Shown here piece by piece: positions 43,346-54,844 of a DNA stretch of 64,000 nt (positions are counted from its first letter, which is position 1; every line of letters begins with the position of its first letter). The stretch is taken from NCBI GenBank assembly GCA_023653785.1, contig JAMKCH010072219.1, positions 19,464 through 83,463 on the forward strand, written 5' to 3'. The DNA is from Ophioderma brevispina. Taxonomy: Eukaryota; Echinodermata; Ophiuroidea; Amphilepidida; Ophiodermatidae. A program made the position numbers and the translations under genes. The notes under the pieces were generated by a model. The model was not told the DNA's origin. It searched no databases and saw only the letters and a program-made list of their open reading frames with translations.

Positions 43346-44806
43346 GTATGGTATAGTAGTTTTCATGTAGCAAGGAATTTTGCATATCCCGATTACCATT
43401 TTAGCGATTCAGCAATTACGCATTTTAATTACTATCACGTATTAGGACGGACCACAGAAATTTGGACAGTATAAGGCTTTCCAGAACATTCGTTTCGGCG
43501 ACACAAAAATACATGGGTGTCATTTTAAAAGGTGTTCTTGGGTGTAATTCTAGGGGGAAAAGGTTTATACATGGGTCAAAATATAAAAGTGGCAAATACC
43601 ATCATGTTTAGTACCTTTCAAGGATTACAGAAGGTATAGTTTGGCCTATCTGAGGGTTAATAGAAAAGTTGCAGAGCAAAACTGGCCAATGTTCACACGT
43701 ATTTTCAGATTCAGCGGTTTGTTTTAAAAATGGTGGCCAAATTGTTCGTCTTAACTAGGGTGGTGTCAACTGAACGAGCAGGAATACAAAATACAATAAA
43801 TGCCAAACCAGGGTGCCAATCCTACCATCTCTCATCGTGGGGGGGGTGGATTTTCACTTTCCAAGATTAATATCTCCACAAGGGAAAAAGTTGTGACCCC
43901 TAGGTGGTGTCAAATGAAAGAGTGGTAAGTAAAACTAGTTGAGAAATGGAGTTTATCGGCTTGCACACATTTTTGGGGACTCTCTGGACTCACAAAGTTG
44001 CACTCTGGTGTGCTGCTTTTTGTCTTACAGTTATGCGTGAAAGACTTGTGGTTCGAGAACCGCCTTGGTCAAAACCCAAGCGAATATCGCGGGTAGCCCT
44101 TGCTCAAAAATGAGGGTAAGACGGTGCTCATCTGTTTGCAGGAATATAGCTGACAAATATATTTACGTGAAGAGGAGAACAGGCGCATGTGTTGAGGTCC
44201 GTAGATGAAGCAAACTTTCTTTGAAGAAAGGAAGACTGTTTTTCAATACAGTTACTATTTAATAGCATTATTGCATGTAGGGCCTACGCAATCATCATCA
44301 TGAAGAAGGGAAAAAGTGCTAGAAGCTAGCAGGTGAAATTTCACTAAGACTTATAGACTCAGTTCCAGGGACTGGGAAAAGGCCCAGGCATAGACGTCTG
44401 TGGCGAAATTGACTTTGGAAGAAAAAAAAATCAAAATTATCAAGTTTGGGATCCTGATTTCATCCTTAATGTATTTGTACTTATTAGAAACATACTCAAT
44501 TGAAACAAAATCAAGAAACTAATGCATTTAAAGCCACAAAATGCCAGCGAAACATCAAAATGCGGCAGAATTCTGCACCTTTGGAAGGTAGTCCGAGGTT
44601 ACTCTGACCAGACACTCCATATTAGATTGTGGTCGTGTACTAGGTCAGAGCATTAAGTATATAGCTATTTCGGGGTCCATCACGCATTTTTAAAAACTGG
44701 CATTTACTCACCTTGACTTACAAATCCATTAATGTCACTGATTCTTATTTGTAACGGATGTGCAGTTTATGTCAGTGTACTTGGTCCATGGTCGCTAATA
44801 GCTAAA

Positions 44807-44940
44807 CGATCGCTAATAGCCTCGTCCCCAGGGACCCCAGATTTTACCGGAAGTGGTCAAAATTTTTGGTATCATTTCTCATTTACTCTGTAAATAGGGC
44901 TAAATGATGTTTGGTTTGGAAGTTATAAACAAAAATGTGC
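44807..44940 (+). repeat. Dispersed repeat, pair with 10,017-10,150
   Basis: Begins CGATCGCTAATAGCCTCGTC; same order and orientation as the 10-kb copy. It falls in the part of the long-inverted-end element that the right end lacks, so it may be an insertion. Confidence 0.6.
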
Positions 44941-45027
44941 CCCATTTTGGTCGACCAATATTAATTTTACACAGTTCTCTATGGGCTTACAAAATCACGT
45001 TTTTAGCCCTCACAACAAAACGGGTTG

Positions 45028-45425
45028 AAATATCGGTGCGAAACCTTACAGATGGGGTTTTGGGGTGAAGTCCATTCTATCAAGATGAAAACTTCATATA
45101 CTTAAATCGGACCCCCCCCCCTTTAACGAGGATGTTTGACGTCAATAACTGGCGCAAAATGAAAGAAAATTGAAGGCACTGAAGTATACTAAAATTTGCC
45201 CTTATAACAATTCCACATCGTTGAATTGAAATATCGGCGCGAAACCTTACAGATGGGGGTTTTGGGTTGAAGTCCATTCTATCAAGATGAAACTTCATAT
45301 ACTAAATCGGACCCCCCCTCCTCCTTACGAGGATGGTGCGTTCAATAACTGGCGCACAAAGAAAGAAAATTGAAGGCATGAAGTATACTAAATTTGAACT
45401 TATAACAATTCCACATCGAAAATTT
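45028..45425 (+). repeat. Two-copy tandem repeat (about 199 bp)
   Basis: Each unit contains GAAATATCGGYGCGAAACCT, TACAGATGGGG, GTCCATTCTATCAAGATGAA, AAATCGGACCCCCC, CAATAACTGGCGCA and ACAATTCCACATCG. Part of it recurs inverted at 47,530-47,588. Confidence 0.8.
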
Positions 45426-45599
45426 GTAGAAAATGTTTAAAATACCTCAGTATGGCTTATTTTTGCCTAAATTAGATATTCTGATAATAAAAACCACCAG
45501 GAATCGGGAAATATACACTAGGAGTCGGATAAGTGAAGGTATTTAAAACGTTTTCCTGGACAGGTTTTTGCGTCTGGAAAAACCCAGGTCAGTGGAAAA

Positions 45600-46600
45600 A
45601 CCCCCGCGATATCATCTTAGAGGAGGAGCAGAATATCATAGGGGCGGCCTCACTTATTTAAGGAGTTCGTACCTCCCACTACAGAAACAAGGGTTGAACC
45701 ACCTTTTGTATTTAGTATGGAACCTCTACATACAATGGCTCGGGAGGATAGTATTCTCAAATGGTGGTATCACTTTTTCAATAGGGGCCAATTAACGTTA
45801 AAAGGCTCAAACTTTTAAAAGTAATGCCCACACTCATGTTGCCAAGCGGCTATGCCATAGTGCTCATCTAATCATAAGGATTCCAAAAAGTATAGTTTGG
45901 ACTCACCTACGACCTCTTGGTTTGGAGTTATAAGGTAAAATGAGTTAAAAAGGTCAATTTCAATTTGTAAGGGGAGTAAACATTAAAAGTTAATTGATTA
46001 TATTTTCATACTTGCAGGTTATTGCCTGATTAGAGGACTGCATAAAAGGTATAGTTTGTATATGGTCTAAAGCTACTTACGGAGGTAAGGGTCAAAGAAG
46101 GTCAACACCAATTGGCTTATGTTGACCTATGACCTAGCTATTTTGTCCCATAACATGGTAACTATGCACTGCAGACGGTACAAAACTATCCTGTGATTTT
46201 GAACTCATGTATGCTAGAGATGAACAACTTCATCAATTTCATCAAAATTGGAGGCACTTCGAATTTTGACACTGTACAAATAGAAAGTTGAAACACTCCT
46301 TTTTTACCGTTTAGATTTTTTACCCATCCTCCAAACCATTGGTCATAGTTGTACAATATTACATTTTGGAATCCTTATGACTAGACGGGACAATATGGCA
46401 TAACATTTCAAACACTGATGGACGCATTTTAAAAGTTTACCCCCTATTGAAAAAGTGACACCACAATTTGAGAGTATTAACTACCTAGCATCTATATAGA
46501 GGGGCGCCATACTATCTACCAAAGTTGTCAAACTTTTTCTGTATGAGGGGTAAAAACGATGATGTTTGACCGGGGTCTTAGGCTCCTCCACTATATGTAC
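45600..46600. repeat. Inverted repeat with about 250-bp arms
   Basis: Left arm about 45,655-45,895, right arm about 46,350-46,540. Shared in inverted order: CTACAGAAA, GTATTTAGTATGG, CTCAAAT-GTGGT, CACTTTTTCAATAGGGG, AACTTTTAAAA and TAATCATAAGGATTCCAAAA. The middle differs between arms. Confidence 0.65.
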
Positions 46601-46858
46601 TTAAAGTCTGACTAAGAGATTCGAAAGATTATTTTTGGTTGTAATGAAAAATAGTCAATTAGAAATAAAGAACTAAAGGAATTGACGGACTAGCATTAGC
46701 ATTTCACACAGGGATAGTATAAGGACAAGCATTGTGTACATGCCAAAAACACGATTTTTGGAAAATGAGGGCGCAACTCCTCAGGAAAATCTATGATCAA
46801 GGAGGGGGGGACAGGACACCAAAGTTAATGCACTAAAGTTGGGGAAAGGTGGTTTTGG

Positions 46859-47275
46859 GTGCCTGTAGAAACATATAGGAAATATCCGCTAAAAGTTCTT
46901 TTTGTTGGGGGTGACCAACCTTTTTGTAAACCAGATATCGCCCAGGTGACTGAAATTGGCACAGGAAAAGAAGTAAGTAATTATTTAAGGAGTTTATTGG
47001 CGCTCACAGGTGAGCACCAACTAGATTTTAGTAAAAAAACCCTGATATTGAAATTTCGCGCCACGTTTTCCAAAAATCCTCAAACTGGAACAAAGCAATT
47101 AAAATTTGACGTTGGCCTACTCTCCTTTAACTACATGTTTACAACACATCGCACACATTCAAAAAAGTACGAGCAATGCGTATCGTTGTTATTTCAGTGT
47201 AAAGAGACTTGGAATTTCCCAAGTGACGACACGGATTCTTTTGTGGATCAGAGTTCATGCACGGTTGTTTATTAG
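46859..47275 (+). CDS. Unrecognised ORF inside the long-inverted-end element
   Basis: 138 codons open from a GTG at 46,859; no ATG starts the frame, so the start may be an exon edge. Composition is protein-like (IGTGKEVSNYLRSLLALTGE, then a Lys-rich stretch and FDVGLLSFNYMFTTHRTHSK). No known domain, signal peptide or membrane span is seen. A CAGGTGAGC at about 47,010 would be a good splice donor. A second frame (to 47,405) carries on as GDAIKYIGYRGVFSDAKNVE, which could be the same protein after a frameshift near 47,240. I do not know its function; it may be chance. Confidence 0.25.
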   Translation: MPVETYRKYPLKVLFVGGDQPFCKPDIAQVTEIGTGKEVSNYLRSLLALTGEHQLDFSKKTLILKFRATFSKNPQTGTKQLKFDVGLLSFNYMFTTHRTHSKKYEQCVSLLFQCKETWNFPSDDTDSFVDQSSCTVVY

Positions 47276-47937
47276 CGAAGCCCGGGGCGATGCGATTAAG
47301 TACATAGGATATCGCGGGGTTTTTTCCGATGCAAAAAATGTCGAGGGAAAAAATGTTTACAAAATACTTCACTTAATGACCTCTATTGGTATATCCGTTC
47401 CCTGAGTGTTATTTCACGAATATATAATTATAAGATTTAAAAAAAGAAAAAACCTAAAAAATTAAAAAAAAACAGTTTTCTACAAGTTTTTGAGTAGAAT
47501 TGTAATAAAGGCAATTTAGGTATACGTACGTGCCTTCAATTTTCTTCATTTTGCGCCCAGTTATTGACGCCAAACATCCTCGTTAATACAATGAACATAA
47601 ATGCACATCCGTTACAACTAAGAATAGTAGTGACATTGGTATGGATTTTTGAAGTCAGGTGAGTAAAATAAAGTAAATGCCAGTTTTAAAACTGCGTGAT
47701 TGACCCCGTAATAGCTTTATATTATGCTCTTACAGAGGTGTTACGGCAACAGCTGTGAACGTGGGCATGGAATGTAGAGAATTCGATCAAAGGTTCACCC
47801 ATTCCCGGCAAGATACCTAAGCCAAGGTTTCAATATACGATCAAGAAAAACTTGCAAAGAATTTACACGATTACTTGGCCTAAATGATAGTAAATATAGC
47901 TGGCGGGATAGATGGGGGCGGCGGCGATGTGTGTGGG

Positions 47938-47943
47938 TTGTGT

Positions 47944-47979
<36 letters not shown>
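47938..47979 (+). repeat. (GT)n microsatellite
   Basis: GTGTGGTTGTGTGGTG-like start followed by about 16 GT pairs. Frames of Cys-Val or Thr-His repeats across it are artefacts. Confidence 0.9.
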
Positions 47980-47980
<1 letters not shown>

Positions 47981-48732
47981 AGGCATTGACTGAGGCTAGC
48001 CCGAGGTTGATCAACTCAGTAATGGTAGAGAACACGGGCAATGTACTTTTAGTAGTATGGAATTTCAATATGTGTTTTAAATCTCAGTGTGAAATTTCCA
48101 TTTCGCACACAAACGCAATCATTGTCATTGAGTTGAAATGCATGGCATGCAGGGTTGTGTAGATGGTGTGGTGTGTACAAGACCCCAGTCGGTGACAGTG
48201 AGTCTGCCCTGCGTAGCATGCCATGATCCATACTTTCGTATCGTATCTGACATGTCAATGATCTTGCTGTACTTATGTTTAATTTTTGGCCCTATCGTCC
48301 GCATTTGAAGTCAGAATCATACTAACTTTACATTTTTAGATTCCGTATGATACGGCGAGTAATAGTTAATTTGAACATTGCATTATGAATTCAATTGCGA
48401 CAGTTCTCATTTTTACCCCCGTGTTAACGGTTTCCCCTTGACCCAAATTGCTGGGAACATTTGAAGCGGCAAGCCAAGTCAAAAACTTTCAGCATCGATC
48501 AGGGAACCCCAAGACGACTTCACATCTTTGTCTACAGAGTTTGGTCACGGGATCTACAGGCTGGTCTTCTACTAAGTGTGTGGTGCAAATATCCCTTAAT
48601 TGCGCATTCCCTGATGTTACGCACTATGTCAGTGGTGGAATCCCCCGAACTCGTCATTGCCAGGAAGCGGAAATTATCGGGGGAATTAAATTCCGGATTT
48701 TTAACAGGAATCAAAATGTATTTCTTCAATTA
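47980..48732. other. No feature seen
   Basis: Contains frames of 137 and 90 codons starting at 48,448 and 48,461. Neither resembles a known family, and the longer one runs into the inverted-repeat element that follows. Confidence 0.35.
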
Positions 48733-49587
48733 GAGGTGGGCTATAGAATGTCATTTGATGACTTTAATCACCCCGATCCCATTTGCGAAGAAAAAAATGA
48801 AAAAAGTGCTAAAACCATGGGGGTGCCCAATCGAAAAATCCAAAATGGCTACCATAACTGAATTATATTTTCAATTTAATTTTGGTGGCAATACCTATGT
48901 TTGGGGTATTAGGATTCAATTCATGCCATGCAACTTTCATCTCACCATAGGCTCTTGTTTTCTTGAAAATGCAGTTTTTGTTTAAAATTGAGCTCTGAGG
49001 ACGCTTTCCCATAAAATGCGCATCATATTGAAATTGGTGATTTTAACATTCCAAAAGTTGAGTTTTATTATAAACACTTGCTGAAAATTTGACTTACATG
49101 GTGTTTGCAGTTTTAAAACTGCAACTGTAGGAATTTTTAATGTTATAAAAATGCCTTCCATTGAAACCTACACATAAGAAAGTTTGTTGACCCCTGTATA
49201 TTCCAATGAGTGTTTTCATCAAATTTTAAATTGCTGCTATGGGAAAATGGCAAGTGTTACACAGCTCTAATCTTCAGGAAACGATGAATCAACAATTCTG
49301 ATGTTGGCCCACCTGTTAAAATTTAAAACTTTTGATATGTGTACTTTTCGGGAAAGCGCCCTCGCAGTCCAATTTTAAGCTAAAACTGCAATATCAAGAA
49401 AACGAAAAGATGAAAATATGAATTTTGGCCAATATGGTGGCCTTTTTGAATTTTCCCCTGGGCACCCTGGTTATCTATTTTTTTCTTCAAAAATGAGATA
49501 AGCATCATTAATTAAAGTCATCATTCTAGCCTGTGTTCGAAGTGATCTGACACTATGACTCAAATACGACCCTCTATAGCCCACCTC
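48733..49587. mobile_element. 855-bp fold-back element with about 300-bp arms, TA-flanked
   Basis: The left arm begins GAGGTGGGCTATAGAATGTC and the right arm in reverse complement GAGGTGGGCTATAGAGGGTC. Going inward both keep GATGACTTTAAT, GAAGAAAAAAAT, GGGTGCCCA, AATGGC-ACCATA / AAGGCCACCATA, TTTTCTTGA-A-TGCAGTTTT, TTAAAATTG and GCGCTTTCCC-like blocks. The right arm has about 45 bp extra. TA occurs directly outside both ends (48,731-48,732 and 49,588-49,589). Non-coding. Confidence 0.8.
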
Positions 49588-49589
49588 TA

Positions 49590-50520
49590 CTTCAATAAAT
49601 GGATGGGTTAACGTTAATAGAACATTGTTAGACTGTACGTATATCACCTTTTTTTGCCAGAAGTCTGCTTTAAGTGTAATCCGGCGGTCGGCCGCTCATT
49701 ATGCCCACGAGCGCCGACAACTCATTATTTATGTGAATATAGCCTCCACTGGTCCCAGTAATAGGTTAAAAAAAAAGAGGGAAAGCAGTTCATATTATTG
49801 CTCACTAGGATTCATGAGCCAGACCATCCAATAGCCCCTCTATTAGGGGTCTCATATGGCCATTCATTTGCATCGATAGCTTGAAATATTTGTTATTCAA
49901 TCAAAATTTTGTGCAATGTGAATAGTTATAAAGTTAAGAATATTACCTTCAAATCTGCCCATTTGTTGTGCATTGTAAATGGGGTGGGGAGTGGGGTGGG
50001 GGTGGGGGGTTGGTGGTAGAAAGTCGCGTGTTATATATTAATTTTTTTTCTAATGTTTTCAGTTTTGTTTTACAATTAAAGTCCGTGCAGCATAAATGTC
50101 CATTGTCTTTTGGTGTTTTTTAATAGGGGGTTCACATATCAGTTTCCAGGCTTTGCTATCGTTGTACGGCCTCCATCACTTTTATAATTTTTTTAATCCT
50201 GACTATATTTAGGGGGGGTGGGTGCTTTGATAAAAAATATTTAACTTGCATTGATCTGTGTGTCCTAATTTATTTTGTTGTTTATGGTATTTCTCCCCAA
50301 TGCTACGTCCATGGGCTGAAAAGGGATCCACGTTTAGTACCTATCGCTTAACATTTTTAAGAAAAATTTTTTTTTTAAAAATGTTTTTTTGCAATATGGT
50401 TTACAGTTCCTTTCGTTCTTCTTCAGAATGTGTTATGGATCATACTTGCTCCTATTTTAATTGGTACAGTGCGTCGCCAGTAAAATCATAGGAGTGTAAA
50501 ATCATAGAGGGGCGAAACAG
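49590..50520. other. No gene; G-rich patch
   Basis: GGGGTGGGGAGTGGGGTGGG near 49,980 continues to about 50,020 and could form a G-quadruplex. Otherwise AT-rich. Confidence 0.45.
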
Positions 50521-50522
50521 TA

Positions 50523-50645
50523 CCGGTGTAGACGTAATTAATTGTCCGGCGTACTCATATTCCGAGAAACATGGTGAACACTAGGGCAATCGATTCAGTT
50601 GAACTCTTTACGCAACATTAGTAGTTTCACCTTGACGCATAACCC
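50523..50645 (-). mobile_element. TA-type MITE, copy 3 (truncated)
   Basis: The plus strand starts TA then CCGGTGTAGACGTAATTAAT, the right terminus of the family, followed by CCGGCGTACTCATA and AACTCTTTACGCAACATTAG. Similarity stops near 50,645, so the far end is lost. Confidence 0.75.
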
Positions 50646-50649
50646 CCGC

Positions 50650-52647
50650 AGCCGCGCGCAAAGTGGCTGTAAACCTTCTAAAACTAAACGTGGATCCGTC
50701 TGCTCATACGTCCACGGTAAGGGTATTTTAGCCGGCTGACTCATGTTTTTTCAGTTGTAGTGACTTATGGACCCATCTTTTTTCAACATTCATGCGGGGA
50801 CAATTGAATATCATTACTTAAGAACCATATACCGATGTGAATCGTAAATAAAAAGGCAATTTTTTATGGGAAGACAGGCCATTTTTTGGAAAAATAAAGA
50901 TTTGATGACGTCACGGCATTGATTGGCTTATTATTTTGCTTCGGGGGACCCATTGAGGTAAAATGACGTACGTTGATCCCGACATGGAAAAAAAAACAAC
51001 CGATTATCATCATCGTAGTCGGGTTTTTTTGCATCAAGTAGGGAAGATTTAACTTTTGTAATGTTTTTAGACATAAAAAAACGGTGTCTTTGGAAAAATA
51101 ATAGCACTTTGGGCAACCAGAGGGTCATGTACAGGACCTTGATTTAAACTAGTCGGATTTAGATATATCGGTCGCCCGAAGAGCAAACTTGATACAGGAT
51201 ACCTGACACGGGACCTGGTACCCGACACGTGACACCAAACTATCATTAAGTTACCGTTTAGACATAATACGGCAAGGCACCAAGCATTCTGTATCTCCGT
51301 TGTCACAGGGTAATCGATCAAGGTGTGAGGGCTATACATGTGGTTCTGTACGGTGGGGGGGGGGGGGAGGACACGATCTGCTCGATTTGGGCATAGGGAT
51401 TCAATAACGGTAATTTGGGGGAATTGCTACAGTGCATTTACTTGGGCAGTCTCGGTCCTAGTGACATTAAACAAAAAATAATCTCGTAAACCTTGTTCAA
51501 AAGATCTTTAGTAATATTCATGATAAATTGAAGAAAAAAAATATGATCAAAAATATGTCGGGGTTAGTGGATTAACCCCCGCTTGTTAAATAGTGTAATT
51601 TCCAATAACGGTCATTTAGAATTAAATATTCGTGGCCAGGCTTAGTCTTTAGTAAAGTCTGATGGTACCGTTCGATATGCGAAGAGCGCCCTCCTACCGT
51701 AAGTCTTTTAAACGACTAGCACCCAGGAAGTTGATGCTGTTTTGAATTGTGTGCTGTTAGGTTGGCATGTCCTACCCCCTGGTTCTTATAAAAGAAGTTT
51801 CCAAATGCATTGAAGGCGTAGAAAGGACTATTTTCAATACAGTTCAAGGCATAGTGTGGTACTTTTCAATGAAGTACCTTACCAGCATCGGGGTAAGCTA
51901 ATCTAAATGTGTTTTTGAACAATGTTCAAATTCAAATCATGCAAAATAATGCTCCTTAGTAAGCCATGAAACAGTAATAGTGGCAGTGTCAGGTCCACGC
52001 AATTATTTGAAACATTAACATCATGATAAGCTTATACTGCCTCGTGACACCATCACCCAATGTGATGGTCATCTAACGAAAAAGACTGGCATGGCACCGC
52101 ATGCTTCTAACCCGATCCATTTCCTGATCCATATAGCAACGTTATCCAACTGAATTTTGTAATCGGGGTCTCCTTTGTTACCATTTGGAATCAAATGTGT
52201 GATTTGGAGCCAAAACTTCCCTTGCATGCAATAACATTGGGTTCCGAATTTGTTTGACACCCTCAACTTTGTTTACATCCAGTTTTCATGTGAGAAATTT
52301 CAGCTGTGCTTTTACTTTGGTTGTGTAAATTGAATGTACACTGTTTAAAGAGATGCTCTATATGTTGAGGGTTTTTTTTTTTTTAGTCTTCTTTCTTTTT
52401 CAAATATGTCATGCAAAACTCAAAAATCTTAGGGGGCCTATAGGAAATCATGCTTCTGTTATAATTACCTGTGCATACTCAAAACTCCCATAAACTTCCC
52501 CTGCAAAGTACGCTCTACAAACATAATACCCTTGAACATACGGGCCATGGCTACAGAGCTATGCTCTCAGTAGCCATGCGCACCGATACAACCTCTCATA
52601 TCAAACACCCTAATTCTAATTATTATACACCCCAAAACCATTGCACT
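50650..52647. other. No feature seen
   Basis: Includes a poly-G run (about 51,354-51,367) and a small CCATCAC-CCAAT-GTGATGG hairpin (about 52,050). No coding sense. Confidence 0.4.
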
Positions 52648-52715
52648 CCTGGATTCCGTACGTCTATGAGCCCCGGACTGTGGGCTCCCGCCGGACTATA
52701 TCTGCTTCACACCGG
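52648..52715 (-). mobile_element. TA-type MITE, copy 4 (fragment)
   Basis: On the minus strand it begins CCGGTGTGAAGCAGATATAG, then GTCCGGCGGGAGCC and GTCCGGGGCTCATAGACG. TA follows the terminus at 52,716-52,717. Only the left end of the family remains. Confidence 0.8.
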
Positions 52716-52717
52716 TA

Positions 52718-53405
52718 AAAATAACTCCTTTTGGTCAAAACCCCCAATTTTTGCGCAAAATTTATTGCGCAAACTCCTGTTTTTCCTAAATTTTGAAAAT
52801 CTCGGGGTGGGGCCGCCCTCACTGCCACCCCACTGGCGCCGCCTTTTTCTTGATGTGCACTGTTTGGGGCCCGTTTCACAGGTAATGCAATTGTAGCATT
52901 GGGACTAGTGTGTGTAAAAACAGCAGGGCCTGAAAGATCAGTGTGGGTATTTTTACTCACATCCATATAGGCCTACCTCCACTATCTTAACGAAGCCAGT
53001 TCTCTTTGTATTTCAGGAGACAGCCAGTCGCAAGTGGTCAAATTTGGTCAATTTTTTGTCAACCCTAAAAACATGTTTTTTTGTTTTTTGTTTTCAGTTA
53101 CCACTATAACAGGCCTGTTGATCCCATCAGATCGATTTCTTTTATTTTATTGAGATATTAGTAGTGCTTTTCAAACAAGTAAAAACCAAATTTTTGTATA
53201 AGCCTTTTAAAGGGACTTTGAAGGAAAACCCTGCCAAAACGAGTGTAGGATGTTGACCGTTTGTTCCTTTCAATTGTACAAATTTTTCTGCCCTGTGTAG
53301 AAAAGACAAAAATTGATGTCATGGATGATAAGTTATTCCAATACATCATAAACACTCTGCAAATCACTTATGCCAAAGTTGCCCTAGTGGGACCAAACTA
53401 AGCTT
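52718..53405. other. No feature seen
   Basis: A 141-codon frame (52,471-52,896) crosses the MITE fragment and is not credible as a gene. Confidence 0.4.
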
Positions 53406-53898
53406 AGAGTATACCGCTACTGTATGGAGCCCCCACTAAAGAAGAAATTGACAACTTAGAATACAGAACAAAGCTCTTCGCTTCATTACCAGCAATTACC
53501 GCAGGAGAACCAGCGTCACAGCTCTCAGAAATCAACTCGACTTACCAACCCTCCCGCAAAGAAGACTTGCATCAAAGCTTACAACGTTCTATAAGATCCA
53601 GCACCAGGAAGTTGCTGTTGATATACCATACTACTATATCCCTCCTAAACTTCCACTACCATCCGTCGAGACTAGGAAGAAACACAAAGAGCAATTCTCC
53701 ATAATATTCACCTGAACAGACACATACAAATACAGCTTTTACCCCAGCACCATAGCAATTTGGAATATGCTGCCAGAATCCTTTGTTCAGGCACCTTCAA
53801 CAGAAGCTTTCAGAGTAAGGGTCCAAGAAGCAGCAAGCAGTGAGCAATCTGAGCTATACATGGGCTCAGAGACTCTGAACACTGCTTCCGCCCACTAG
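53406..53898 (+). pseudogene. Non-LTR retrotransposon ORF2 C-terminus (CR1/L2-like)
   Basis: From about 53,464 one frame reads NKALRFITSNYRRRTSVTAL, LPTLPQRRLASKLTTFYKI, then TDTYKYSFYPSTIAIWNMLP and TEAFRVRVQEA, ending at TAG 53,896-53,898. The order (basic helix, QRR-L-x-L-x-x-F-Y-K-I, Y-K-Y-S-F-x-P-x-T-I-x-x-W-N-x-L-P) is the C-terminal domain of CR1/L2/Jockey RT proteins. One stop interrupts it (near 53,714) and earlier stops lie upstream. The RT core is missing, so this is a dead 5'-truncated copy. Confidence 0.8.
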
Positions 53899-54208
53899 AT
53901 CAGCATCAAGTCTTCATTGTCAGAACCCTCATTTTTTGTATCTTCGTCTTCGATAATTAACCGTTAATTTATTTTAAGTTGAATCGTCGCATCGCTGATG
54001 AAGTGGATGTGTCCTGTGAGTCGTTTGTTTGTCCTACATCGGTAAAGTTTTTACACAACTGGGTGTGATACCAAATTGGTCTACCCAGCATATCTGTAGA
54101 AGTAGAATATCTGTGTGTATAAAATTCAACTTATAGTCCATAAGCCAGTTTCTGTACGATCCTTAAAATTCGAGTTTGTTGCACCCACCTGCTGATTTAA
54201 TTTTCCAA

Positions 54209-54250
54209 TATATCACCTTGAATGTGGTGTCCCCCGCTGACTAGGATTAT
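54209..54250. repeat. Inverted partner of 58,572-58,610
   Basis: TATATCACCTTGAA and GACTAGGATTATG here match, inverted, CTAATCCTAGTC and TTCAAGGTGATATA at 58,572-58,610. The two lie 4.4 kb apart; whether they end one element is open. Confidence 0.45.
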
Positions 54251-54591
54251 GTATGTTTCCGCCCCGAAAAGTTGCACATTTTAGCTCGTACGGCCTATTT
54301 CAAAATCAAGAAGAAAAACACCCCCTGCACATCTTTTTCGACAAAGATAATAACCATAACGCAAAGTATTGATAACATTTTCCCACCGCAATTTTCTCTC
54401 GTACTTCGGGATAATTGCATACCACTCAACACTAGTTGACGCACGAAGGAAGCTGAGTCTAGGCATTGAGAGAAGGAGCCCTGTGGAACAAGTAGGAAAC
54501 AAAGATAAACACTTGATGTGCTGAAAGAAACTTAGGTCACGATATTAAATTTTCTCTTATTTCTTTTTCATATTTTAATTCCCTGTCTTGC

Positions 54592-54638
54592 AGTCCGGTG
54601 GTCAAGGAGAAAAGACATACACGATGTGCCACCGGACT
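54592..54638 (+). other. Hairpin with perfect 10-bp stem
   Basis: AGTCCGGTGG (54,592-54,601) and CCACCGGACT (54,629-54,638) enclose a 27-nt loop. A pyrimidine tract ending in CAG precedes it. Confidence 0.6.
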
Positions 54639-54827
54639 CCACCAAAAACAAACATCATACAAGTTGCAAAAACAACACAACACCAAAACCAAAAACAAAA
54701 ACTCCCATTATATTTGGTCGACAGCTTTTTAGCTTGACATAGTAATCCTGACTACAATTGTATTTCACTCCATTTGTGGTTCTCAAAACGGGACAAATTT
54801 CTCAATCTGCAAGTGAGAATCTAAGTT

Positions 54828-54844
54828 GGGGGGGGGGGGGGGGG
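54828..54844 (+). repeat. Poly-G run (17)
   Basis: Homopolymer; its length is likely uncertain. Confidence 0.85.

Larger units (their letters stand above)
41241..44645. other. Non-coding mosaic of diverged repeats
   Basis: Recurring phrases (GGGGTCAAAATAT, GGTGTCAAATTGTT / GGTGGTGTCAA, AGGTATAGTTTGG) link this stretch to 45.8-46.1 kb, but I cannot define units. There is no coding region. It includes the MITE at 42,694 and the simple repeats listed separately. Confidence 0.4.
44646..47735. mobile_element. 3.1-kb element with long inverted ends
   Basis: Left end 44,646-44,775, right end 47,590-47,735. In inverted order they share AGCAT-A-TATA-AGCTATT, CGGGGTC-ATCACGC, AACTGGCATTTACT, CACC-TGACTT, AATGTCACT and GTAACGGATGTGCA. 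A second matching segment follows inside (45,115-45,190 against 47,530-47,588: AACGAGGATGTTTG, GTCAATAACTGG, AAATTGAAGGCAC). About 335 bp present on the left are missing on the right. The interior holds a tandem pair, a further inverted repeat and an unrecognised 138-aa ORF. No transposase motif is visible. Confidence 0.65.

Noticed and set aside
47795..48162. His/Thr- and Cys/Val-repeat proteins
   Set aside because: They are direct translations of a (GT)n microsatellite.
52471..52896. 141-codon frame
   Set aside because: It crosses a MITE fragment and has no domain.
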